From: Chrysomallon squamiferum
Taxonomy: Eukaryota > Mollusca > Gastropoda > Neomphalida > Peltospiridae
Direction: 5' to 3'
DNA: 64,000 bases
Assembly: GCA_012295275.1 (NCBI GenBank)
Contig: CM022671.1
Span: 27,119,822 to 27,183,821 of the forward strand
The notes below the pieces were generated by a model. It worked only from the letters and a program-made list of their open reading frames with translations. It was not told the DNA's origin and ran no database searches. Shown in pieces: positions 28,252 through 41,681 of the stretch; within the stretch, counting starts at the first letter, position 1; each line of letters opens with the position of its first letter. The position numbers were made by a program, and so were the translations under genes.

Positions 28252-28789
28252 CTAAATTTCTAAAAAATCCCTGAAAGCATCACCTTCTAAATAGCTATTT
28301 ATATCAGATATTGAAATTGACCTAAAAACCAAAATTAATGCTAATATTGAATTTGCAGAAATATATGTATCATTTGGTAGAGACTGGAATGTTTAGAATT
28401 TTTAAAATGTTTTGTCAGATTAATTTAAACATAAATAACAGGTTACATTTGTGCGTTATAAGAATGTAATAGAGTCGCACTGTTCCATATTGTAACAGTA
28501 TCTATTGGATTTCTTCTCATATTAAACATTAAAAAGTATGTATTTGTGTGTTAACAAAATTTATGAGTGTTCACCTCCAGTAAGTTCATCCTTCATGAAT
28601 TTTAACAATAAACAGAAAAACTAATGAGATTTTGAAATATTTTCAAATAGAACAAGAAATATTTTAATAATTGTGATAATAAAATAATTTTAAAAAAATT
28701 CAAACATCTTTTTACCCTTGGCTTATTTTTCAGAAATTGCAAAACTGTGTATTCATCAATGAAGATATATGGGAATTTACCCCTATCCC
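28252..28789 (-). other. Exon-like islands of unknown gene in the SELENOM 3' region
   Basis: Two islands look coding. 28789-28716 has a TTTTTTAG acceptor, a GTAAAA donor and an open frame including GKFPYIFIDEYTVLQFL. 28321-28252 has a TTTTTAG acceptor and a frame with DINSYLEGDAFRDFLEI ending at TAG. A third weak candidate is near 28575-28600. Their phases do not join directly, and I do not recognise the peptides. They could be exons of another short gene, an alternative SELENOM 3' end, or chance. Confidence 0.3.
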
Positions 28790-30164
28790 CTAAAAAATGA
28801 ACAATCAAACAATAAATAAATAAATAAACATATTTAAAGTTTGGAACATATTAACAGGCAAATTAAACACATGGGTTAATGCTAATAAAATTATTTTAGG
28901 TACTTTCAGGATGATAAATAATCATGTTACAAGAAATTTATTAAACTATACTTTATGTATGTCTTAAAATTTTACATTTAAATTGAGAACTGCTTTGAAA
29001 TACATCTTAAATAAATATTTCATATAGAAGATATTTCATCAACAAAAAAAATGACTAGTGTTGATGTTTTTCTTAAACAAAAAAACATTTTCAAAACTAT
29101 TTTCCATGTAATTTAATATCACAGGTGCAGTATTTCACATAAATTTTAGTCAGAATAACATGACTTGTCACAAATTTTTTTTACCTCCAAGGCTTGTAAT
29201 TTTACCTAAGGAACACCATCAAAATGTCTGCATTACTAGTACATGATAGCCTAATTTTCAAAACAATATTCACATATTTTAAAACCCCAATAATATCTAT
29301 AGTTAAAAACTCGGATATAATGATAGCAATGGGGTTTGTAACAAAAATAAATGCACTTGAAACAAATAAAATAATAAATAGATTTATGTATATTTATAAA
29401 ATTACATACAATATTTATATATAATTTGTGAGTTACTGATATTTAAAATAAATCTTTCACAAACAAAAAATCCTAGCTTATATCAATGTTTATTAAAAAT
29501 GTGCATGTAATTAATGCATATTGTTTCAACATCTTTCATTTAAAGATTTTCAGTTATAAAAATATTTCTTATGGTCAAAAATTAATTGTTCATGCATTCT
29601 GTCCAACAAATTATATTGTATTGAATACTATTCAAATTGTTTACAAACAAGTAGTGTGTTCAATTGCAAAAATTACTAAGGCACTTTTCTAATGTACTAT
29701 TATAACCATTGTAAATATCTGACATGAGTTCAAATTAGAATACCGAAATGGAAACATGTTTATTCAAAAGAGCATTAATAAGTTTATGCATAAGAAAAAA
29801 CTAAGCAATATTATTGTAGCTGGTTTTTTTTGCTTACTAAAGATCAACAATAGTGTGTTGTCCATAATTTTGTACACAGATTTTTGTGTGTTAAAACTGT
29901 ACTTAAAATGTTCTAAATGTTTAACAAGAAATGATCTTTAAAATGAATGATGACTCTTATTAATTTGTGATATGTATATATTTTTAAATGTTTTATTGTA
30001 TATGTTTTATTTTATGCAGACAATAATTTAATTTCAAAGCAAAAATCTACATAACACTACCAAAAAAACACCCACCATTTTTTTTTATTATTAAAATGCC
30101 CATGAAAATAATAAGTAAATTTCTAAAAAATAAAATTTGAAAAATATATCTAAATAATTAAAAT

Positions 30165-32008
30165 CTAAAATTCATCTCTTATCATTCTTCTTATTTCCAT
30201 ATCTTCAATTATTCTATCCACCTCATCATCAGTTCTTTCTCTATATGGTCCTTTAAGATATTTTTCTGGAACTTCTTGTGCAGCTGATAATCTTTTAAAA
30301 AATCCTTTTTTTAACACAATCTTTGTACACTTCTCTTGATCAAAGTCTGATAAGTCAATGCGCTGAGGGAGAGAAAAAAAAAGTCATATCAATATAAAGA
30401 CAAGCATGTATTTTCATATATAGATAGCTAGAAAGATTGATAGCTATAACAAAACAAAATGGTGGGTAATTAAATAATTTAGTGGTTATTTAGGATCTGA
30501 GTAGCATAATGGCTGCAACAAAGTTAAAATTTCCAACACCAGGATTTATAGTCTTACCTCAATTTCTTTTCCATCAGCATCTAAAGTCACAAGATGAGGT
30601 GGAGCACCGGGATGTGCTTTAAATTCAACATTATGGCTGCAAAATGTTAAGGTCAACTTCATAAAAACCTGGCCCAAACAGAAGGTCAAATCCAAATATA
30701 GGTCTGGATGTTTGTGATAGATCAAAAAAAAAAAAAAAAAAAGTAAAATCCTAAACACTAGATGATACAACTCAAGTCAGTGACTGTTACATATCAATTA
30801 TATTTTGACCAGTAAACATCATTTTCCACAAAACAACAAAATTTCAAAGACAAAAAGTAACATCTACATCATTAGAAACAATTTTATTTGACATAAGATT
30901 TAAGATGACTTAAATATTTTCTAAAGGGATAATTCAGTACATGTTCAGGCTCAAACAGAGGGAATAATTCTTAATAACATATTAAATTATTTCTTCTTTG
31001 TGTTTAGAAGGATACAACAGAGGGAGCTCATTATAAATGAACCTCTTGACCTCTGGCAGTCTGTTCAGACGTCATCCACTGCAGCTCTGTAATGCAAAAT
31101 GATAATTTAAAGACATGACATAAATAATTTCTGCAAAAAACTTATAGGTTATATAATCATTATATGTTAATGTTCTTTGCTATGTTTTGTCTATACTTCA
31201 CTTTTAAAGTTAATGACAGTAGGTTATTTGGTTGCTTGTTTTGTGTGTGTGTATGAAGGCACCCTCTGTTTCTTTGACAAGATGCAAGCTTACAGTTTTT
31301 ATATAACTGTTTTGTATTTGCACTAGAAGATTTAAAAAAAAAAAAAAAAAAAAACTTCTGCCACCAAGACAATAATCTTAACTGTAACATTCTTAACTTT
31401 TTTAATACTTCAGGATATTTTTATGAAATAACACTATCACTGAATTATAATAATAACTGAACATAATGTAAAACTTAAAAGTATGAAGTTAGTTAAAAAT
31501 TAGAAACAAATAAATAAATAAATAAATTATCCCTGCAAAACAGATGTAAAATTTGTATTTTGTTTTTGAAGCACATATAAAAAATAATTTAAAAAACACC
31601 CTCTAAAACATAAATAAATCTGCAGACTTTCAAACTTTTTAAAATAAATAAATAATATTCGTGGAAAGAATAAAATAATTAAAGAATGTTATTGTAAATT
31701 CAAATTGATTCTTGTTTGAATATATTATTAATATCATATACATATATGATATAATGATATATAATATAATATTAAAATAATTAGTAGTAGTAACTGGACT
31801 AACTTGTTAAGTGCTACGAAATCATCGAAATTTAAGCAATAAAAATAAATAAATAAACAAATAAATAAATAAAAGTAATTAACAAACACACTTCTACTAT
31901 TGCTTTCATAACTAATCTTTTCCCGGAACTTTCATCAGCACTGTTGTCATCAGCGAACACGAAAACAGAAAACAGTAAACACGTCAACACTATTCTGGGC
32001 GCAGCCAT
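30165..32008 (-). CDS. SELENOM: Selenoprotein M (Sec-containing ER thioredoxin-fold protein)
   Basis: Four coding exons: 32008-31892, 31086-31019, 30636-30558, 30362-30165, together 462 nt or 153 residues when TGA at 31074-31072 is read as selenocysteine (residue 44). Seen: signal peptide about residues 1-19 (MAAPRIVLTCLLFSVFVFA), redox motif C41-S-G-U44 followed by RLNRLPEVK, then HNVEFKAHPGAPPHLV and GFFKR, matching the SELENOM family in order. Known: SELENOM is a small ER protein of the Sep15/SelM thioredoxin-like fold implicated in redox and calcium control. The C-terminus RDEF resembles a KDEL-type retrieval signal. Splice borders are GT-AG and phases agree. A standard gene caller would stop at the TGA or skip the exon. 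Confidence 0.95.
31072..31074 (-). other. SELENOM: Selenocysteine codon TGA
   Basis: In-frame TGA between GGA (Gly43) and CGT (Arg45), at the position of Sec in the CGGU motif of vertebrate SELENOM. Conserved coding sequence continues on both sides, so it is recoding rather than a stop. Confidence 0.95.
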
Positions 32009-32060
32009 CTTTGATACTTGACAACATAATGACCCCGAGATTCAGAATTAACCAATGGGA
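32009..32060 (-). promoter_or_regulatory. SELENOM proximal promoter
   Basis: A CCAAT box lies at 32052-32056 on the plus strand, about 45 bp upstream of the start codon. The start itself sits in AAAGATGGCTGC, a YY1-like initiator overlapping the ATG. Motifs are seen; function is inferred. Confidence 0.4.
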
Positions 32061-32716
32061 GAACTGCAATTCTCTGTTTTAAGTTAAATACATATCCAAT
32101 CATAAAGTAGCACTTGTCAAACTTCACGCCATCTATCAATTATTTAAATAACATGTCTATTGTGTGTGTGTGTGTGTGTGTGTGGGGGTCTTGATCAGAA
32201 AGAACATTTAGGAAATCTTTGTTTGCGCACGTCATTTCTGGGTGAAATTTTCTTTGATAAATGTATATTAAAAATTATCGACATTCATTCAACTAAAAAT
32301 TGTATAATATTAGTATTATCTGATGTCAGTGTTTTTAATGATTTTGTTTTTGTTGTTTTAAATTTTTAATTATTATTATAAAATATGATATACGACTCCA
32401 GTTTAGAATGTTAATTGTTATTATTTATCTCACAGTAGAAATCATATTGCTGTATAAAATGAGAACATTTTATGAATAAAGCTAATGGAATTTTATTTAC
32501 ATACTTTTAACTAAAAACAATACCTAAATTAAATTTTCATAAAAAAGACTAAAAACTAATCTATATATATATAAATATATATTTATTTTTTTTTTTATTT
32601 GGCAATGCAAATATGCAATTAATTTCAACAAACCATGTACATGTATGAAAATAACCAAAAGAACAATGTCGATTTTTAGTACATATTTATTCATAAAATA
32701 CATTAACAGCAATGAA

Positions 32717-32751
<35 letters not shown>

Positions 32752-34531
32752 GAAGAAAGAAATGGCAATGGAATGTTGCCCACTGCTATAAATGTAACAT
32801 TCAATTATGTGCCTTGCAATTTAAAAAAACAGCAAGCGTGTTGACACAGACACAAACATACATGTTATTTACATCAGCAATGAATTAAATAAATATACTG
32901 ACCCCCAAACATCAACATGCTATTGAAATAATTAGAGATTAATTTAATGAAATCTGAATATATAAACAGAATACGAGTTTCACACAAAACTATGTAAAGT
33001 TTATGAATTATAAGAAAATGTAGGTAAACAGGTTGGTATTTGAATATTGGTAAAGAAAATAAAATAATTTTTCTCAGTTATGGCAAGTGACTTTTTGAGT
33101 TCATTTTGTATCAATATAACTGCTAAAGTTAAAAAGTTAAAATAGTAAAATGCTGAGTTTTAATCCTAGAAAGGAATGTTTTTTTTTAACTTTCATAATA
33201 AATTAAAATATTCCATTAATGCAGATGTGATATGTTTTGTAAACAATTTCTCTGAATAATTCTGGATGTCAACATGTTTGATATGTAAAAAAAATGTATA
33301 AATGAATAAAAATAAAATAAATAACAATATTAACAAAATAATAATAAACAAAAAATATTTAATAAAATAAAAATATATAAAATGTTTAAAAACAATGAGA
33401 TAAAAATAAAATAGAAAATCATTTCATTAAAAAAACCTCTTTAATTAGGAATTAATTCCAAATATTAAAACAAAATGATGTATATTTACAATAAGGTTTT
33501 GTTAGCAAAACTAATTAGAACATTAAATATTTTGATTAAGAACAACAAAAAATAGCTAATTAAAATATTTGTGAAATAAAATTTTGAATTAATAATTTGA
33601 TTCTGGTTAAGGTGTGTACCTCTTTCTTTTATTAAATGTTTTGATACAGTCCTCTAAATAGTCAGTGATATTTAGTTTCCCAATATCTCCAGCAGGCCAG
33701 AAACTTGGGTGCTAATATATACTATCTAACACAGCAGTATTTTCAACAAATTTAAAGTCGACTTTCATTGTCTTGTGGACTGTTCTTTTACTAAGAAAAG
33801 CAAGCAGCAATTTACTAATTTTAGTTGCAAGTACAGAAGCCTCCATTTTACAACTAACTAGTGCCAAGTTTATACTCTTGAAAGAAAAAAATGTATTAAA
33901 CTTTCTTATTGAACAGAAAATGTTAAAAAATAATATTGCTTGGAATGACCCCAGTTTAATTAAAGACTGAATGTGTATATTTTATATTATTTTTATGAAC
34001 TGCCATGAAGGTGAATTTTTGTGCTAAAATTTATACAAAGTAAAATAAGCATTAAGAATATATACCAGAAAAAAATTTCTAATTAAAATTTCATGAAAAA
34101 AAAAAAATGGATAATGAAAAAAGAAATAAAAAATTATAATTAAAGAAAATTTAAATTAATTTTTTTTTTATATGAAGATGGATTACCTATTACTTGACTA
34201 AATATCTGATGATGTTTTGAGAATGAATGCTAAATGTATATTCCTTCTATTATATATAATATACAGCAATGTAGCACCAAACCTAATAATTGTTTATATT
34301 TTATATATATATATATATATATGAATATATGAGCTTTGATATAAATGGTACCTTATTAGTGTTTTATTTGTATGTTAATTTCTAAAAATAATGACGGAAA
34401 TGGCTTGACAGATTTATGAAAAAAAAAAAAAAAAAAAAAAAATTAAAATTAAAATCTGAAAAATCGAATAATAATAATAATAATAATAAATAAAATAAAA
34501 ATTAAACCATAAGCAGGATTTTTTGATAATT

Positions 34532-34565
<34 letters not shown>

Positions 34566-37500
34566 AGTAATAAAAAAAATAATGTTTTATATATAATAAA
34601 GATATAAAATTATTTTACAATTAAATGTTCTTTAATCATTTATTTCCCTGGTTTGAAACATTTATGACAATATGGACTGTAACTGTTTTTCTTATTAATA
34701 TTAACTTTGACATAACTTGCCACTTGTAACATTTTAAAATTTTAAGAAGTATATATACATGTATTTATGTCAGATTTTATAGCTATCATTTTATACATTA
34801 TGAATAATTACTTGTAATAAATCTTAAAATGTTTTTAATTGGATGTAAAAACCTTACTAATTATTATAAGTAACCCAGTTTTTATTTCAGTTATGAGGTA
34901 TGAATGCCTGAATATGTAGTATATATAAAACATAGACATCAATTATTTTACAATTACATGACAAAACAGATTATGAAATCGGTATTTATATCTTATTTTC
35001 ATGATGTTCATTTGATGTTTTCATTCCCTGAGTATCCAAATCAAATGTGTGATCTTGTACATTAACAAAGTAAGCTCTAATTTGTCCTAGGATAAGATGT
35101 TATTTCTGTACAAATGGTCCCTTCTATGTCATTCAGTTATTTTTTGATATGAACATCACAAATCTATATCTGTTAGCTAAAAGTTCTTACATTTAAAAAA
35201 CAAAATTGTGACCTTAAATAAAAGTATTTTCACTGTTACATTACTATTAACAACAAAAATGACAACAAAAGTAAATAAATAAATCTTAAAAACAATAACA
35301 TAACTGACACATTTTTTTAATATTATGTATAATGGCACATTTCCTAAAAAATCTGATAAGAAACTAAAACTGTGAACTAAAAGAAAACTTGATATCGGAC
35401 AATGTTTATAAATTCTCACTTCTTTCATATATATATCATATTATTTAACCTGTGACAAAGCAGTAAAACATAACAAGTGACAAAACACAATATCTCTGAA
35501 AATAAAAACATTTACATCACAAATTCTTTATATAAATGAAATAAATAATTTTTATAATTTACAAGACAAAACATATATAATACCATGTGAACTTTTATGT
35601 GCAATTATATCCAAATTTTCATTGATATATAGCAATACCCAGACACTTTTGTATGGGCATCATCTTGAATGTTTTTAAATTAATAAACTCACAAAAAAAC
35701 ACAAAAAAACAAGAACAAACCCCAAAATAATTAGTAACAGTAACTGGACAATATAAAAATACACAACATTAAAATATCAGCATATTGATTAAGTATCTGA
35801 AGTATGTTGTTGGTATATTAAACAAATGTCATATTAAAATAAATTTTAAAAATGCATTAGGTATCAGTTTTCATGTAAAATGAATTGTATTATAGTTTTA
35901 ACACATAAGAACTGAATGAAAACTAATAATTTGATTTTATGAAGCAATTATTATCATTAAAAAAACATACATTAAATTCATTTTACTATACGGCAAGGCA
36001 TAAAAGCATATTAAATGTCCCTAACATATATTAAGTTTGACGCATTGTTTGATTTTATTAATAAAAGGTTTGCAAGCCATTAAATGATGCCAATAATTTA
36101 TGAAATAAGACTGTTCAAATAAATGAGCAAACATTTGCCAAAAATATAATGTGTTGATGAAGTGCTTACAATTTAATTATTTCTACGTAAATCAGTTCAT
36201 TATAACAATTTGATTTTTGACAACAATATGTATATATATTTATTCTGAGTAATCTGAAAAATGTGTTTGGAACTTGTTTAATTGATCAAGAAAAGACAAA
36301 ATATAAAGTATTCAACTGAGGTGTAATGTTTTGCACGGGTATAGGTTAAGGAAAGTCTCTAAAAATAACAGCTTTCATTCTTTTCCCTTCTTTTTTTTCT
36401 TAATTAATTCTGTAAAGAGTAGTTATTTGATTATTCAGCTTTGATTATTTTAATATTTATTTAATAGGAAATTAATACTAATATATTATTAGTTTTCATT
36501 TCAAAAAATGATGTTTTGAAAAACCACCACAAATTTAAAATGCTCCCATCTATATACAAATATTTTGATGAATATATAGAGAATTTTAAACTGAAGAAGA
36601 AAAAATAGATTAATAAAACATATTAGAGTAGGTGACATTCTTAGTTACATATACTATCATGGCTTTTTGTTCAACAATATTGTCATTAAAATGGACACAC
36701 AACATAAAATTAAAGTAATTTAACTGAAAGCATATGTATTTAAAAATGAAAATATAAGATAAATTTTTGACTGCTAAATATACTGGGCTAAAATTTATTC
36801 AAACTGAATTTGAAATTTATTTTGTTTGTTTTTCGAAAAAGTGTCCATGATAATTCAAATTCTTACAACAATTTAAAACAGTTCCAGAATCTATTTAATA
36901 CTATAAACAAAGACAGCGTAACACCAAAAACAAAGTGTTGATAATCATATCATTTAATGTATCTAGGTCAAAATCAAATTTAATACATGACTAGAATAAA
37001 ATATTGTTACTTGATCTCACTGGGGACATTTTTTATTTTTAGTGGTGAAAGAAAAACTTAAATTTGTAATCAGTTACAAGCAGACTATGATAAAAAAATA
37101 CAACATATTTCCAAATTTCACTGTTACAACAATTAAATGGAATGAAAACCTTGTGAAATAATAATTACAAAAAATAAATAAATAAAAATAATAATACTAA
37201 TAAAACAAGTCAATATGAATATCTTACATTAAAATGTAGGATAATCCAAAGTTTAGTCCGTCATGAAACACTCACATGAATTAAACATAAGAATCAGTAT
37301 CATCTGAAAATTTGCAGAAAATGCCATTCTGGAAACAGTAACAAACTGATGATAATGGCTTGATCAGAAACTGACCAGAGTAACTATCAAAATAATCTGT
37401 AATCACTGTTTTTCAAAAATGGCAACTGAATCACAGCAACGAGATTTGAAAAGTTAGAAATCTTGTCTTTTTACCTCTGCTTTTCAATTTCTGACAAATA

Positions 37501-37700
37501 AAGGAGAATCCAGCCATAATTTTGAATTTTGCATCCTTAAAATGTTGATCAGGACAGCTCAAATAAACTGAAACATAAAATAAATAAAACAACCACAACC
37601 CACCTCAGTACATGCTGAGATCTGTCATATATTTGATATATGGAAAGCTTGCAAGCTGTGATATGCTACAATATTAACACAATACACTAATTATCATGTG
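32061..37700. other. AT-rich intergenic sequence and probable TBC1D10A 3'UTR
   Basis: No convincing exon on either strand. It holds a (TG)n array at 32160-32184, A runs near 32721 and 34420, TAA and AAAT arrays near 34469 and 34534, and TA repeats near 34305. The part next to 37701 is presumably TBC1D10A 3'UTR, but no single poly(A) site stands out among many AATAAA-like strings. Confidence 0.5.
32160..32184. repeat. (TG)n microsatellite
   Basis: About twelve TG dinucleotides upstream of the SELENOM promoter. Confidence 0.85.
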
Positions 37701-39501
37701 CTATGTCTTCTGCTTTTTCGATGGCTTTCCTCCTTTCTCTTTCTCTCTTCGGCGTTTCATCTGTTTCAGATGTTCTTTTTCCATGTCTCGTTCACTAACA
37801 TTTAACCTCAAAGACTGAAATGCAAGTAACAGTGAATGAATAAATGTGTGGAAGAATCACAACAAATTTTAACCATAACAGACATTAGATGCCAGTCATA
37901 CATTTTCTTGTATAAAATACATAACACAGCCTTTGAATAACAAGCTGTGGCAGTGACTAGAATGGGAAACAGCCCAACTGGAAATATCAGTTTTACCATT
38001 ACCAGCCTACTCTTACACATAACAAAGTGAGTCATTTACACAGATTTTAAGTTTTCTCATTTGATAAATATATATCATATATTTCTGAGCAATTTTACCA
38101 TTAATAGCCTTTTCTTATTTATAATAAAGTGACAGATGTTGGCAGTCATTTACATAGTCATTTACATATATTGCATACTTCCTTGAGGTCTTACATAGTA
38201 TGTTATAATTGTAATTTGTATGTTTAACATATTACTGATCAGATAAAGCTAAACCAATTTCATATTATAATTTTTATTTTATTATTTGTTTTTTTCAGGG
38301 TGATTTTTACAATGACAATCTATTTGGAAGTAACAGGGTTTTTTAAAAACATTATTTATGGAATAACATTTACACGTAAAAACCTTTCAAATTTTGGTTC
38401 ATTCATTTTATATTTTTCTCACAAATGGTAATACCTTTGAAATGTAAAAATATAATCATTATTTATCTGTCAGTTAAGATACTGTGTCATATCTAAAATG
38501 AAATTAAACTACTGACCTCTTGTATAATGAAATCTTCATCTAACTTCTCTTGTGGAATGCGACGCAAATGCTCTAATGTGTCATAAAAACTTTGGCACTC
38601 TGGAAGTTTGTCAGCCAGGGCTATTTTCAGTAAAACTAGCCCAATGCGGAATAACACTTTGACACCTGTCACAAAGCAAGGAATAAACAGTTTTTGTTTA
38701 TAGATTACTGTCAAAAAATTGATATATAAAATGTTTCAGTTCACTTACATGTATCTAAGACAGCTCCTGCTTTCATTTTTATATAATATTTTAGTTTTAG
38801 TTTTAAATGTTTTATATTTTTATTTTTATGAAATATTAATGTTAATTAAGAATGACAAATACATTTTACACTTAAGATTTTTAATTACTAAACAGCTAAA
38901 ATATAAATACAACAACAAAAAAAGATGATTTACCTTCACAAAGAAATATATCCCATATTCTTAAAACACAGCCCCATGGCAAATTGCGGGTATACACACA
39001 CATAAACCACTCCACCATGTACATAATGGGCTCTATCCTCTGCTTTTTCTGAAGTAAGAAATCGTTTATACTGTTAATAGTAAACATAAAGATTGTTAAA
39101 AATAAAGTTGTGATATTCAAAACAAAAAGAAAAGAATAACATGTTTTTTCATCATTATATTAATTTATATTTTTAATTTTTCAAAAATGTCGTCGGTCAC
39201 CAATGTGTTATAAACTTTCTCTAATATAGTTGCATACTAAAGTGTAAGATAATGGCTGAATAGTGAACTTTGCATTTAGTTATACAATTAAAGAAATAAA
39301 CCATGTATAAATCAAGTTCAATATTAAATTCAAAGGAAAATTTTCATTATGGAATTGAATATTTAATGATAAATTAATGTCACTTACAATATGCTTATAT
39401 ACACTAGGACAGGTTTTCTTCAGTAATCCAAATAATACATCACCATCTAACTGAATGGCTTCCTATTAAGCATATATGCACAGAATAATTATTATATGTG
39501 A

Positions 39502-39546
<45 letters not shown>

Positions 39547-41681
39547 GATATGAGAAAGATCAGAGCAGCAGCAAAAGAAATACCATTAGTAAACACTTTT
39601 GGTTTTCCTTTTTTTTCTTCTTTTTTTTAATGTTTCACACTGCATCAATTTAAAAACAGAAATGAATGATAATTATTATAATGCTTTTTAATGATGAAAC
39701 ATATTTTACCAACACATCACAGTATTTTATATTATTTATATCTGCTGGTAGTTTATAAACTTAACTTATCTTGAGTGGTGTAAAATAGTTTTCGTTGATA
39801 CCCACCATTTTGGGACTGTAATAACCTGGTAAGTACTTCTCACAAATAGCAACAAGGCACCAGAAGGCCTGTTCGGCAGGCATGTGCATCAGCAGGACAG
39901 CAGCGATGGGTGCATGTGCCTGACAGTAACCTTCCGCAGGATTGTGCAGAGTATAAGCTTTCAACACAGAAAACAGGTCTTCTTGACTGCAAAAATAATT
40001 TAAAAAATGAAAATAACAAAAAACTAATTCTCAAAAAACAACAATATTATTCCAAGAAATAATAAACTACAAATTGTATATAATTTGTTAAGTCAGACAG
40101 GCTTTTATGTTGGATAAATATTGAATGATTAAGACTGTCAAATCAGATATGTGTTAACATAGAATATATATATATTCACACACACATTTCCAAAAATGAA
40201 TTAAAAACAGATACAAATATGTCTTATGTAGATGGTTTCAAAAACAAAAGCCAGCGTCTGTTTTGAAAATCCAAACACTTTGTTTTCAATCTTGTTTTTG
40301 AATCATACCCGTAGCCATCTTTCTTTGTAAACATTTCATGATGTGGAAACTGTCGATGCAAATCTTTAGTTATGTCATCCATATATTTTGCATCCCCAGT
40401 TTGTTGTAAATAAGCCTGAAACCAAAAATATTTTTTTTTAAATAAAGTCATTATACTGAAACAATGTTAGAGATTTTGATTGTTTAAAACATTTTGAAAC
40501 AGAAATTTTTCATTCTTTCAAAACAGAATATATATATACACACCCATACATATACAGAGATTATTATTTTTTAAAAATTCACAAAATTTATAAAAAAAAC
40601 AAACACAGAAAACCAACAATAAAAAAACAGTAAACAGTTACAATAATCTGCTTTTATGAAATAGCAATACCTTTAAAATTTATACAAACCTGAAATCTGC
40701 CTTTGTTGTTTTCCATAACTGTTTCACTGCCACTTAAATACTGCCAAGCTCGAGCTCTCAGTGCTGAAGGTATACCTTTCCGACATCGATCTTTAACCTA
40801 AATAATACAGATTGAATGAAAGCAGACATAATATAATTTTCTTTTTCAACAAATTTTAAACAATTAGTTATAAATCTAGATGAAAATCTCCTATTTATTA
40901 TGGTTTACATCAAAATTCAAATATTAATTTTTACCTTCTTAAACCTTTTGGTCATCCATTTCTCCCAGTTTTCAAACATATCAAGCCATTTAAGTTCTCG
41001 TTTTCTTAACACCTCTGCTGGTAATCTTCTAACACTGTAAAGCATATATAAAAATTTGTTTTAGTTTGATACTTTTAAAAAGAGAATAAGCAATAACAAA
41101 ATTTACTGAAAACATAATCATATAATTATTTAATAAAATAATCATAATATTGTGTAACTGATGAAATAGTAAAACTGAAACATTTACACATACTAAAAAA
41201 AAAAAAATTAGTTATTAAAAATAAATTAGTCTACAATTTGGTTTATGATTGCTATTTTGGTCCATTATATATGATCATTAGTCAAAGGTATAAGCAAAAT
41301 TCCAAATTTTTTATGCAATAATTATTATTTCAATTTTTGTATTTTATAAAAAGTGCTGTTAAGCATAATAATTAATATCATCTGTCATGAAATATTGCTA
41401 CAATTTGTCAAATAAAATAAACATCTTAAACAAGTTAATAAAAGTTGAAATACTGATAGTTAATATTCTCAACTTAATACTCACTCTTCCTCTGGATTTG
41501 TGTACTGTTTCCCTCCAAGAAAGCCATATCTATCAACAATTACCATCATGCCCATACCCACTTCACCATTTGCACTGGCAATGTTGTTACCAGTTTGATC
41601 GCTCTCTTTTCTTTCATTGTCTATTGATTCAACATCCATGTCATTTTCAGACTTAGTTTTATCTGGATTAGCATTAGCCAT
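37701..41681 (-). CDS. TBC1D10A: TBC1D10A-type (EPI64) Rab GTPase-activating protein
   Basis: Nine exons: 41681-41485, 41034-40935, 40797-40690, 40415-40309, 39986-39806, 39462-39388, 39048-38934, 38665-38517, 37814-37701; 1146 nt, 381 residues, stop TAG. Seen: [16 protein letters not shown] before the domain, a TBC domain from about residue 104, the catalytic IxxDxxR motif as ITKDLHR (Arg finger R156) and the Gln finger in GYCQA (Q193). The order and wording match vertebrate TBC1D10A closely. Known: this family stimulates GTP hydrolysis by Rab35 and Rab27A in recycling and exocytosis. The basic C-terminal tail is much shorter than in human (508 aa) and lacks the PDZ-binding end. This is the only intact copy in the window. 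Confidence 0.95.
39504..39542. repeat. (TA)n in TBC1D10A intron 5
   Basis: Dinucleotide array. In copy B the matching site (about 47880-47990) is a mixed TACATA/TA array with the 18-bp string inserted. Confidence 0.85.

Noticed and set aside
29187-29207. Tiny AG...GT-bounded segment as an exon of SELENOM or another gene
   Set aside because: Only 21 nt, poor pyrimidine tract, and stops in the other frames; not supportable.
29500-29600. Other ATGA...TGA arrangements as SECIS candidates closer to the SELENOM stop
   Set aside because: Their arms do not pair, unlike the 28071-28122 hairpin.
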